Assembly (NCBI GenBank): GCA_025349905.2
Contig: MU624746.1
Coordinates: forward strand, 1 to 26,639
DNA: 26,639 bases
From: Blastocladiella britannica
Lineage: Eukaryota; Blastocladiomycota; Blastocladiomycetes; Blastocladiales; Blastocladiaceae
Direction of reading: 5' to 3'
The notes below the pieces were generated by a model that was not told the origin of the DNA, ran no database searches, and saw nothing but the letters and a program-made list of their open reading frames with translations. Both the position numbers and the translations under genes were made by a program. The number at the start of each line of letters is the position of its first letter. Within the stretch, counting starts at the first letter, position 1. Positions 15,434 through 24,459 of the stretch are shown here, one piece after another.

Positions 15434-17598
15434 ATGACAATGCAAACGCCCTCCAAGTCCATTTCGCTCCTCAATATCCTCGTGGCTACTGCCGCCGTGA
15501 CAGCTGGCCTGCTCCATAACGCCGGCGTCCTTACTGTTTCATTCAATGGATCAGCACTCTCAACAACCGCGCCTCCTACTGCAGCTCCTCAGCGTGATGT
15601 CTCAGCACACAAGGACTGCCTCGTCGTGAGCGGCACCCCGCAGCTCTGCCCCTCGGACGAGCGCATGTGGTCCGAGAGTCTGACCCACCCGTCCATTCTC
15701 TGGCGTATGTGTAACCTTTTCATAAATTCCATCAATAAGAAAACTAAAAAATACGAAAAAATGAGACAGACCCATCGCCTCGACGTGTTTTGGTTGTTGG
15801 TCCACTCGGGCCGGCACTGGTCGCAGAGTCGCTCCGCCATTTCACGCTCTCCGAGGTTGTCTGGGTGTCGGGCTCGTCGGTTCCCAGCGCTGCCACCACC
15901 AGCTACTTTGACCTCGACACGCTCCCGGCCGCCGGCAAGGGCAACGCGACGCACAATTTCACGTACGACGGAGTGCACGATGTCCTTGGCCGCGTCAAGG
16001 TTGTCCACGACGACTTGGCGCACTACCTGGCGGGACTCGACGAGAATGCCAAGTTTGACGTGATATTGGCCGACCAACTGACCACGCCGGACGTGACGGC
16101 CCACATGGATCGCGTCAGCTCGGCGCTCGCCCCAGGTGGTGTCTTGAGCATGGCCGTGACGACGGAAAACGACGCGCTCCTGGCAATTGCCCAGCGGTTC
16201 AAGCGCGTCCAAATCGGCGAGCAGCATTTGCCGGCTGTGGGCAAGCGCGTTCTGTACGTTATACGTTACTTTTTGTCTCATTTTTGCTTGGTCTCACAAC
16301 CAAAATTACAAAAAAAAAGATTCTACTATGCAACCAACACGGACCTGCACCTCGCGCACCAGAGCATGTCCCAGGAATACGTCAATGGCCTCATCCGCCG
16401 ACGCATCTTTGACGGCGCCGAGGATCTCGACCACTACGACGGCGAGATGCACGCGCGGCTCTTTTCGCTCCCGCTCGGGCTTCGCAAGCAAGTGCGCAAG
16501 ACGGTGGCCAAGGGAGTGGCCACCAGCACCATCGATCGCGCGTCCGTATCGTATGCGCCCTCGCGCTACGCCGCCGAAATGGAGGCCGTTTCGGTGCCCG
16601 GGGTGACCCTGTGGCGCGACTATTTCGGATGCGACGAGGAGGTGCTGGCCGAGTCGGACGACATGCTCGATGCCATCAAGCGCGGTCTGGAGCTATCGCA
16701 CACCAAAATTGTGACCATTGAGGACATGGCGACCGACGACGACGCCGACAGGGCCCGGATTGCGGCGGCCCACATTGACGGCACGCCCGCGGTCGGCGTG
16801 ATTGTGTCGGCGGTGCTTGCCGACGGCCACTTGACCGTGCGCACCTACCCGTCGCTCGGGTACGCGGCCGCCGAGTACACGTCGTACACGGACGGCACCA
16901 GCACCGCGCCCGAGGAGGTGCTGGGCCTGATTGGCGAGGAGATGGGCGCCAAGCGGATTGCGGGCCACGCGATCCCGCGCGGCCAGCTTGCTCCCAGCGC
17001 ACCGGCGACCGTGAGCCACTGGTACCACGGCAGCGACTACTACATGAGCCCGAAAGTGCTTGGCCGCAAGTCCCCGACGGCGGGGCGTGGGCAGTTTGCC
17101 GGCGCGGCCATCAAGAAGGGCGAGATCATGTTCCAGGGCCCGATCGAGACATACCTTCGGCACGAGGCCGACATTCTCGCCATGCCCAAGTGGCGGCAAA
17201 AGTTCATTGACCACATGGGCGAGCAGGCCGAGGACGACATTTGGATCTCGCCGCCGCTGTTTGACGAGGACCCGTCGTACTGGACCAACCACAACTGCAA
17301 CGCCAACCTGGTGTACACGAGCTACGACACGATGGTTGCGCGCCGCGACATTGCCGAGGGCGAGGAGCTCACGTTTGACTATGCGACGGCCGATTCCGAG
17401 CCCCGGCCCATTTTTAAGTGCAACTGTGGGGCGCCAACGTGCCGCGGGGAGGTGCACGGCAACGACTGGATGCGCGACGATGTCGTCAACAATTACGGCG
17501 CCGAGGCCTTTTGGCCGCACATTCGCAAGAAGATTCTGATGCACAAGGCCGGCCTGCCGGTGGCGTCGATCCTCGATCCGTCGTACGCTGAGGAGTGA
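15434..17598 (+). CDS. SpeE-like / SpeD-like / SET-domain fusion protein (predicted pseudoenzyme plus methyltransferase)
   Basis: This 677-residue protein has exons 15434-15704, 15770-16253 and 16320-17598. A hydrophobic segment at about 11-35 suggests an anchor or targeting peptide. Residues about 62-240 resemble an aminopropyltransferase core (SDERMWSESLTHPSILW, RRVLVVGPLGPALVAESL, KFDVILADQ, LAPGGVLSMA), but the GGGDGG loop is replaced by GPLGPA and the N-terminal barrel is missing. Residues about 346-472 resemble bacterial AdoMetDC (RDYFGCDEEVL, LADGHLTVRTYPSLGYAAAE, GAKRIAGHAIPRG), but the pyruvoyl Ser, processing His and catalytic Cys positions are Gly421, Arg426 and Tyr441. Residues about 490-630 form a SET domain: GRGQFAGAAIKKGE, TNHNCNANL (574-582), GEELTFDY (599-606, Tyr606) and post-SET CNCGAPTCRG (619-628). 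The SET part looks active, the rest regulatory. Function is inferred. Confidence 0.9.
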
Positions 17599-17984
17599 CC
17601 AATACATTTTTTTGTTGTGTGGAACATAAAGAATAGCGTGGAAAAGTGTACCCGGCCTCATATAGCGGGTTCTGGCCATGGGATTGGCTCGCCTGCAAAG
17701 CATAACCGGGCGTTGTTTTAAGAAAGCACTCTACCTGACAAAACCAGCTCTGTCAGCCGCACTGAAAAACAGCAGCTGTGAGTAAAGAAGCCAGGGATTG
17801 ATATGGATGTTCCAAACGGAAGGGGTTGGCGTCGGCGCGTCGAGCTTTTATTAGGGTCTCCGGCCATCACGCGTCGCGTTGCGTCCATTTTTTTCGCTCT
17901 ATTTCTTCCATTCAAGTTCACCGCGTACCCTACGCGGTCTGCGAGGTCGGTGATCGAGACCATATCGTCGTCGGCTTCGTGGTT

Positions 17985-17998
17985 TTCGTTTCGCGAAG
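17985..17998. promoter_or_regulatory. Heat-shock element candidate 1
   Basis: The sequence TTCGTTTCGCGAAG contains a perfect inverted nTTCnnGAAn core (TTC 17990-17992, GAA 17995-17997) with a further TTC unit 5 bp to the left. Heat-shock factor trimers bind such arrays. It lies about 380 bp upstream of the Hsp70 ATG. Confidence 0.55.
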
Positions 17999-18080
17999 AA
18001 AAATCGCTTGCGAGAGAACCTCACAGAAGGATCACGCGATCCACGTGCGTGAGTGGAACTTGGCCGAATTTTTTTCGACA

Positions 18081-18098
18081 TTCTCGCACCTTCACGAA
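18081..18098. promoter_or_regulatory. Heat-shock element candidate 2 (gapped)
   Basis: TTC at 18081, TTC at 18091 and GAA at 18096 fall in 5-bp register (TTC, gap, TTC, GAA), with CTTCACGAAC forming a perfect inverted core. It is about 280 bp before the Hsp70 start, and the phase is that of a gapped heat-shock element. Confidence 0.6.
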
Positions 18099-18374
18099 CT
18101 TGCTGGACACACTGGCCAAAAAACTCGCGTCAAACGTAATCCAACGTGCTTCTCTTTCAATCCAAACACACGTCAGCCAGTCCTCGATCGAGTACAAAGC
18201 GTACGCGTCCGCCCACCTCCATTTTTACTCCATTTGCATACTCATTCTAATTTGAATACCCCTCCGAATCCTCTCTTGTTTGCTCCGCTTGTCCCCGGAA
18301 AACAACACACCCAACCTTTCCACTGTTCTATATTTCTCAGCGCCCGTGTAATTTTATCAAAAACAACCCAAACC

Positions 18375-20490
18375 ATGACCACCAAGCTTGACACCCCCGC
18401 CGTCGGCATTGACCTCGGCACCACCTACTCGTGCGTTGGTGTGTGGCAGAACGATCGGTACGTCATCTTTATGGTTAATCAACCAACAAGAGCATTTCTG
18501 ACCAAAACAACAACAAACATAACAGTGTCGAGATCATCGCCAACGATCAGGGCAACCGCACCACCCCGTCCTACGTTGCGTTCAACGACTCTGAGCGTCT
18601 GATTGGTGATGCCGCCAAGAACCAGGTCGCCATGAACCCCCACAACACCGTCTTTGACGCCAAGCGTCTTATCGGCCGCAACTTCACCGACGACGTTGTC
18701 CAGGCCGACATGAAGCACTGGCCCTTCAAGGTCGTGTCCAAGAACGGCAAGCCCTACCTCCAGGTCGAGTTCAAGGGCGAGACCAAGACCTTCTCCCCCG
18801 AGGAGATTTCGTCCATGGTCCTGCTCAAGATGAAGGAGACTGCTGGTATGCATCGCTTTTTTCTTTCTTGTTGATCCAAAACAAACAGTCGCTAACCATG
18901 GAAAAATGATATGTAACAGAGGCTTACCTCGGCACCCGCGTCGGACACGCCGTCGTGACCGTCCCCGCCTACTTCAACGACTCGCAGCGTCAGGCCACCA
19001 AGGACGCCGGCGCCATTTCCGGCCTCAACGTGCTCCGCATCATCAACGAGCCCACCGCCGCCGCCATTGCCTACGGGCTGGACAAGAAGGCCGAGGTTGG
19101 CGAGAAGACGGTGCTCATTTTCGATCTCGGAGGCGGTACCTTTGACGTGTCGCTCCTGTCGATTGAGGACGGCATTTTCGAGGTCAAGGCCACGGCCGGT
19201 GACACCCACTTGGGCGGCGAGGACTTTGACAACCGCCTCGTCAACCACTTTGTGCAGGAGTTCAAGCGCAAGCACAAGAAGGACCTGACGTCGAACGCCC
19301 GTGCCCTGCGTCGTCTGCGCACCGCTTGCGAGCGTGCGAAGCGTGCCCTCTCGGCCTCGGCCCAGACGTCGATCGAGATTGACTCGCTCTTTGAGGGCAT
19401 CGACTTCTACACGTCCATCACCCGTGCCCGTTTCGAGGAGCTCTGCGCCGACCTTTTCCGCTCGACCATCGACCCCGTCGAGAAGGTGCTGCGCGACGCC
19501 AAGATGGACAAGTCTACCGTCGACGAAATCGTGCTGGTGGGCGGCTCCACCCGTATCCCCAAGGTGCAGAAGCTCGTGTCGGACTTCTTCAACGGCAAGG
19601 AGCCCAACAAGTCGATCAACCCCGACGAGGCTGTTGCCTACGGTGCCGCCGTCCAGGCCGCCATTCTGTCGGGCGACACGTCCGAGAAGGTTCAGGACCT
19701 GCTGCTGCTCGACGTTGCCCCGCTGTCGCTCGGCATTGAGACTGCCGGCGGTGTCATGACTGCTCTGATCAAGCGCAACACCACCATCCCCGCCAAGAAG
19801 GCCGAGACGTTCTCGACCTACGCCGACAACCAGCCCGGTGTGCTCATCCAGGTGTTTGAGGGCGAGCGTGCCCGCACCAAGGACAACAACCTGCTCGGCA
19901 AGTTTGAGCTGACTGGCATCCCCCCGGCGCCCCGCGGCGTGCCCCAGATTGAGGTGACGTTCGACATTGACGCCAACGGTATCCTGAACGTGTCGGCGGT
20001 GGATAAGTCGACCAACCGGTCCAACAAGATCACCATCACCAACGACAAGGGCCGCCTGTCCAAGGAAGACATTGAACGCATGGTGGCCGAGGCCGAGAAG
20101 TACAAGAAGGAGGACGAGGAGGCTGCGTCGCGCATCTCTGCCAAGAACTCGCTCGAGTCGTACGCCTACTCGCTGCGCAACACGGCCCTCAATGACGAGA
20201 AGGTTGCCGACAAGCTGTCCGCCGAGGACAAGGAGAAGCTCACCAAGGCCATTGACGAGACTGTCTCGTGGCTCGACCACTCGCACGAGGCGTCCAAGGA
20301 GGAGTACGAGGCCAAGCAGAAGGAGCTGGAGGGTGTTGCCAACCCGATCATGACCAAGCTGTACGCTGACGGCGCTGCCCCCGGCGGTATGCCCGGCGCC
20401 GGTGGCATGCCCGGCGGTTTCGGTGGTGCCGGCCAGGCTCCCCCGCCCAACGACGGCGGTGCCGGCCCGACCATTGAGGAGGTCGACTAA
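18375..20490 (+). CDS. Cytosolic Hsp70 chaperone (SSA-type), 3 exons
   Basis: This 657-residue ATP-dependent chaperone has exons 18375-18457, 18526-18845 and 18920-20490. The N-terminus has [14 protein letters not shown] (signature 1). Further signatures are [16 protein letters not shown] and [15 protein letters not shown]; the conserved [15 protein letters not shown] block is also present. The linker region [19 protein letters not shown] follows, then the substrate-binding domain and helical lid. The tail is Gly/Met/Pro-rich ([11 protein letters not shown]) and ends GPTIEEVD; the EEVD terminus marks a nuclear-cytosolic Hsp70 that docks TPR co-chaperones. There is no signal peptide, transit peptide or ER-retention signal. 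Upstream heat-shock-element-like repeats suggest HSF control, although introns 1 and 2 (68 and 74 nt) mean splicing is needed. Confidence 0.98.
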
Positions 20491-20634
20491 GCGTGAGTTT
20501 TCTTTCCCATCATCCATTGTACCGCAAGTACGCGGATATTCAATATTTAAAATTTGTTTTATTATTACCGGTATACTTTACTCTCTCTCTCACGGATGCG
20601 TCATTCTTGGCCTTGATCATCAATTGACAAAAAA

Positions 20635-23600
20635 ATGAGCGCGAGTACTGGCTTCTTGCCAACCACGACCTTGTCGCCGAACACATGGACCGGCGTGATG
20701 AACGAGCACGTCGCCACGGTCGTGCGCCAAGTATACCCGGCTATTTCGACCGAATTCCTCGAGCAGCAAAAATCCATGTGGCTCCTTCGCGACCGCGATC
20801 TCTCCGTGCCGCAAGGAACTGCGGCCAGTGCCAAGCTTGCCGGTGAACGGCTGGCCTCATATATTGTTTCTGGACTGGTTGATCGCGCCGAGCCCATTCC
20901 TGTCGCCCCTACGCAACGCCGTGCTACCTCAGGCCCCATTCTGCCTCGATTCGACTTTGAGAGCGACTCCGACAATGATCAGGATGATCCAACGCGGGAG
21001 GTGTTGGTGCTGCCACCACCGCCGCAACTGCTGCCCCTTCCTGCAATGCAACAGCCGCGAGTGGACTACCCGATCCAAAAGGATTTGATTGTGAGCGAGG
21101 ACTACGTCAAGACGAGGTATTCTCATATATGCACCTGTTTTTTTTCTGCAGGAATTCTCACATGGATCACCAGCCGCCATTACTTGATTTCCGATTTCCC
21201 GAACGTGGCTATCCCGCACATTGAAGCGCGATTGCTGGCATGCAAGTGCCAGTACCTGCCAACGTACTCTGCGCTTGATCGCGCCCAGAGCTCGGGTGAT
21301 CCGCTCCTCCCGCCGGACTTTTTCGTCAACCCGCCACGAAAGACATGCACCCACCAGAATTGCAAGCAATCCCATTTCCTGCACGAGTACCAGCGCGGTA
21401 TCCTCTTGTGCAAGCTAGGTTCGTTTTTCTGCTTAATATTTGTTTTGCGAATGCGTGTGTCTCAATCCAACAATTAGCTGAATTGCGAAAGAAAGCGCCG
21501 GAAGCTGCGCAACCACCGCTCGAGTGTGGGTGCTGCTACGACGAGCAACCACCACGCGTAATGATTCGATGCACGGCCGGGCACCCCTTTTGTGCATCGT
21601 GCGTCCGGCGCCTGTTGGAGACGGCCGTGGGCGACCGCAAGACGTCACTTGCCTGTATGGATGCCTCGGGATGCGACTCGGCATTCCTCCCCACAAGTCT
21701 CGAGCGGGCGTGTCTTGGAAGTCGGCGGTTCAAGCTCTTGAGGGAGCGCCGCCGCCTGGAGTCCTTGTCCAATCAGACTACCGTTGCGGGTGCCGAGGGC
21801 CATGACGAGGAGGACCTTTTTGGAGATGACGAGCCCATTGTGGACGACAAGGCCGGCCTCGAGCGCGCAAGGACTGGGTGGAAGCTCTTGCGCGCGTGGG
21901 AGAAGATTGTCGCCGAGTATGTGATCAAGACTGCGGGCCTCGAGGACTTTTACGAGTGCCCCTTTTGCGATTACGGTATGCTTCTCATCCTTTTGTGCTT
22001 CTTGCATTGACTGTTGCCTAACTATTGAAGAATGCCAGGCATGATCTTGCTCCCGGGGACCTTGACTTTCCGGTGCGAAGTGTGTACCGCGGAATCGTGC
22101 ACTCGGTGCCGCCAACAATCGCACGGTGTCATGGCTTGCCAGGGTATCCTTTCAATTTTTCGTCCACTTTACGGCTCCAGAAACTAATGAGACATGGCAT
22201 GCCATTTTAGAGGCGGAGGCACTCCGGGACAAGGAAAATCTTCTCAACGTACAGCACAAAGTTGAGGAACGCATGACCGCAGCGCTCTTGCGCCAGTGTC
22301 CAGAGTGCAAGGCAAAATTTGTCAAGGACACGGGTTGCAATAGGATGACCTGTCCCGGGTGTAAGAAGTGTGCGTTTTCTTTCTTCATTCTCTAATTTTT
22401 GAGGCACCCTCAAATTGACAAATCAATGATCCAGTGATCTGTTACGTCTGCCGAGTAATCATCAAGGACTATGAGCATTTCAACTTTGACCCAACTGCTC
22501 GCGGCCTGCCGCTCACCCCCGAGCAGCTGGCGAATGGGAAATGTCCCTTGTATGACGATACGGCGACGCGCGAGTTCCAAGAAGTCCGTGCAGCTGAGCT
22601 GCAGGCCCTCGAGGAGCTGCGCGCCCGCAATCCCGATGCCGTCCCCGCAAACCCCGAGGTGCTGGCGATCGGTGGGCCCCTGGGTCGCTTGGCACCGCCC
22701 CCGGCTATCCACGTTGGCCCGCGGCAGCGGCTCGCTCCTCTCGTAATAGACCCGCATGACGCAGTGCATGAACAGATGCAGATCGTCATGGACGCCCGGC
22801 TTCGTGCGGCGCAGCAGCGGCTCGAGGGCGAGCGCGAGAACCTGCGAGTCCAGACCGCGCACGTCATGAACATTCAGCGGGCCTACGGCGCCGCTTCGCC
22901 GCAAGCGCAAGCGGTCGCCGGCAACCTGGCGCACGCCAACATCCGAGTGCGCGCGGCCGAGGACGCGGTGCTGCAGGCGCAGCGTATGGTCGGCCAGTTG
23001 CATGCCAACCTGCACGCCAACGAGCGGGGCGCCGGTCTTGGAGTTCTTCTCGGCTTTGGCGGAGGCTTGGCCGTCGGCGCCGGTGCTGGCGCTGGCGCTG
23101 GCGTTGGCGCTGGTCGTGGAGTCGGCGGAGGTTTTGGCGCTGGTGCTGGACTCGGCCGGGTTGGTCCTGGATTTGGCGAGGGCGTTGGGTTTGGCGCCGG
23201 TCGCGGCATTGGATTCGGCGGCTTTGGTGTTGGTTTTGGTGCAGGTGCCGGTGCAGGTGCCGGTGCAGGCGCAGGTATCGGCTTTGGGGCTGGCCGCGGC
23301 GTCGGCGGGGGCTTCCGCGGTGGCCCTGGTGCTGGTCGAGCTGCTGGAGGCTTCGGTGCTGGTGCTGGTGCTGGTGCTGGACTCGGCGGGTTTGGTGTCG
23401 TCAGAGGCGCAGGAGCCGGCGCCATTGCAGGTATCGGGCCTGGTCAACCTGCCGGACCTGGTGTCCCGCTTGGCTTTGGCGCCGGCCGAGCTGTCGGCGG
23501 AGGGTTTGGCGCCGGTACTCCTGCTGGATTCGGTGCTGCTCCTGGTGCTGGACTCGGCGCAGGCGAAGGCTTCGGTGCCGGTGGTGGTATCGGCCTTGGC

Positions 23601-24224
23601 ATTCCTTTCGCTGCTGGCGCTGGCGCCGGTCGCGTCGTCGGACTTGACGCCGGTGCTGGTGCAGGAGCCGCTGCCGGTGCTGGCATCGGCTTTGGCCAAG
23701 GAGTCGGCGGTGGCATGCCCCTTGGTTTTGGCGCCGATCGCGGCGGAGGAGGCGGCGCTCGACTCGGCGGCGTTGAACTGGCCGGCATCGGAGTCGGCCG
23801 CGGCGAAATTGGCCGCCCCAACAACGCCTTCGGCGCGTTTGCCTTCCAGCCCCAGCCGGGACCGATGCCCGGGCCGCAGCCGCAAATGCTGGCGCAAATA
23901 CTAGCGCCAGTTCCCGTACCACCACCAGCGCTGGCGGCACCTCAACCGCAGCGCGCAGTCTTTGGTCCCCTCCACAATGATATCAACCTGATGCGCGATC
24001 AGCTGCGGCGACTGCGTGAGCGCTGGACGTTCTTGACCGCCAAGATCGCCCGCCAGCAAGCAACTCTTGACCGACTTCAAACCACGCTTGGTCAAATTCA
24101 CCCGGAGACACTGGATGCACGCCAGCGCGTGGAAAAGTCCCGCGCGTCCCTGGCCCTGGTCGAGACCACGGGACGCCAATTGGACGCACAGGTGGCCCAA
24201 GCAATGCAAGGCCAACCACACTGA
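20635..24224 (+). CDS. RBR E3 ubiquitin ligase (RNF216/TRIAD3-like) with Gly/Ala-rich silk-like tail, 6 exons
   Basis: This 1092-residue protein has exons 20635-21116, 21174-21418, 21478-21975, 22039-22143, 22211-22369 and 22435-24224. The N-terminal ~160 residues are polar with an acidic patch (ESDSDNDQDD). Then comes SRHYLISDFPNVAIPHIEARL, as in RNF216. RING1: LECGCCYDEQ, CTAGHPFCASCVRRLL. IBR: YECPFCDY, RCEVCTAESCTRCRQQSHG. RING2: RQCPECKAKFVKDTGCNRMT and CPGCKKLICYVCR; the first Cys of the RING2-type Cys-rich unit after CNRMTC is the likely thioester region. Residues about 695-957 are a Gly/Ala-rich tract (GAGAGAGVGAGRGVGGGFGA style), followed by a Pro-rich stretch and a final coiled-coil-like helix (LMRDQLRRLRERW, DRLQTTLGQIH). 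RBR ligases transfer ubiquitin via a cysteine intermediate. The tail is not a normal family feature. Confidence 0.9.
23029..23815 (+). repeat. GC-rich coding repeat encoding Gly/Ala-rich low-complexity tract
   Basis: About 790 bp of degenerate GGNGCN/GGTGCTGG-type repeats lie inside the last exon of the RBR gene. In the gene's frame they encode GAGAGA and GFGAG blocks. Frame assignment rests on continuity with the RING2 region upstream and the coiled-coil-like end downstream. Several other frames on both strands remain open across it only because of composition. Confidence 0.85.
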
Positions 24225-24459
24225 TCGCACATAGATTTAACTCCACGACGATCCCTTTTTGACCAAATATGAATTGCATTTTTATTGAATTTAAAAATTA
24301 AAAGGACAAAGGGTTCGTGGGGGGGTGCGCGCGTTGCCGTCAACGGAAAGCTTGGCGACGGGGAAGGAAACAAGGATGTGCAAATATAGAGCAAAAAAAA
24401 AAAGGTACAAGGTCAGCCAAAAGCGAATGTGTGGAGACAAGGCGACAGTTGGGTCTCAT
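24225..24459. terminator. Convergent 3' spacer, RBR ligase / BTB protein
   Basis: This 235 bp spacer lies between facing stop codons and is AT-rich at 24235-24300 (TTTTTATTGAATTTAAAAATTAAAAGG). An A-rich stretch occurs near 24393-24403. These are probable polyadenylation regions; no gene is present. Confidence 0.55.

Larger units (their letters stand above)
17599..18374. promoter_or_regulatory. 776-bp spacer holding the Hsp70 promoter; no gene recognised
   Basis: The first 100 bp are probably 3' untranslated sequence of the SET fusion. The remainder is upstream of Hsp70. Several open frames cross it (for example 17826-18602), but they have no family resemblance and are interrupted by Hsp70 coding sequence in another frame. 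Heat-shock-element-like repeats occur at about 17985-17998 and 18081-18098. The leader just before the ATG is CA-rich (AAAACAACCCAAACC), typical of highly expressed fungal-type genes. Confidence 0.6.

Noticed and set aside
15152..15517. 121-codon minus-strand frame in the polyamine-gene promoter
   Set aside because: It overlaps exon 1 of the SET fusion on the opposite strand and lacks family features. It ends within the mini-uORF region and is probably chance.
16693..17703. 336-codon antisense frame opposite the SET fusion
   Set aside because: It is Arg/Val/Gly-rich with no recognisable domain and is fully explained by GC-rich third positions of the sense gene.
17826..18602. 258-codon frame upstream of and overlapping Hsp70 exons 1-2
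   Set aside because: It is in a different frame from Hsp70 and reads through Hsp70 exon and intron sequence; there is no domain.
18892..20517. 541-codon open frame antisense to Hsp70
   Set aside because: Long antisense frames opposite Hsp70 are a recurrent consequence of its codon composition. The sense strand encodes an unmistakable Hsp70 and the antisense product is Val/Gly/Leu-rich with no family features.
22410..23897. Ser/Thr/Ala-rich 495-codon frame on the minus strand through the Gly-rich region
   Set aside because: It exists because the repeat is open in several frames. The plus frame continues directly from RING2 and into a plausible coiled-coil-like C-terminus, so it is the real one.
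23002..23904. Plus-strand Leu/Val/Ala-rich alternate frame in the same repeat
   Set aside because: It has no start context or splice link to a conserved domain. It would matter only if frameshifting occurs, which is not shown.
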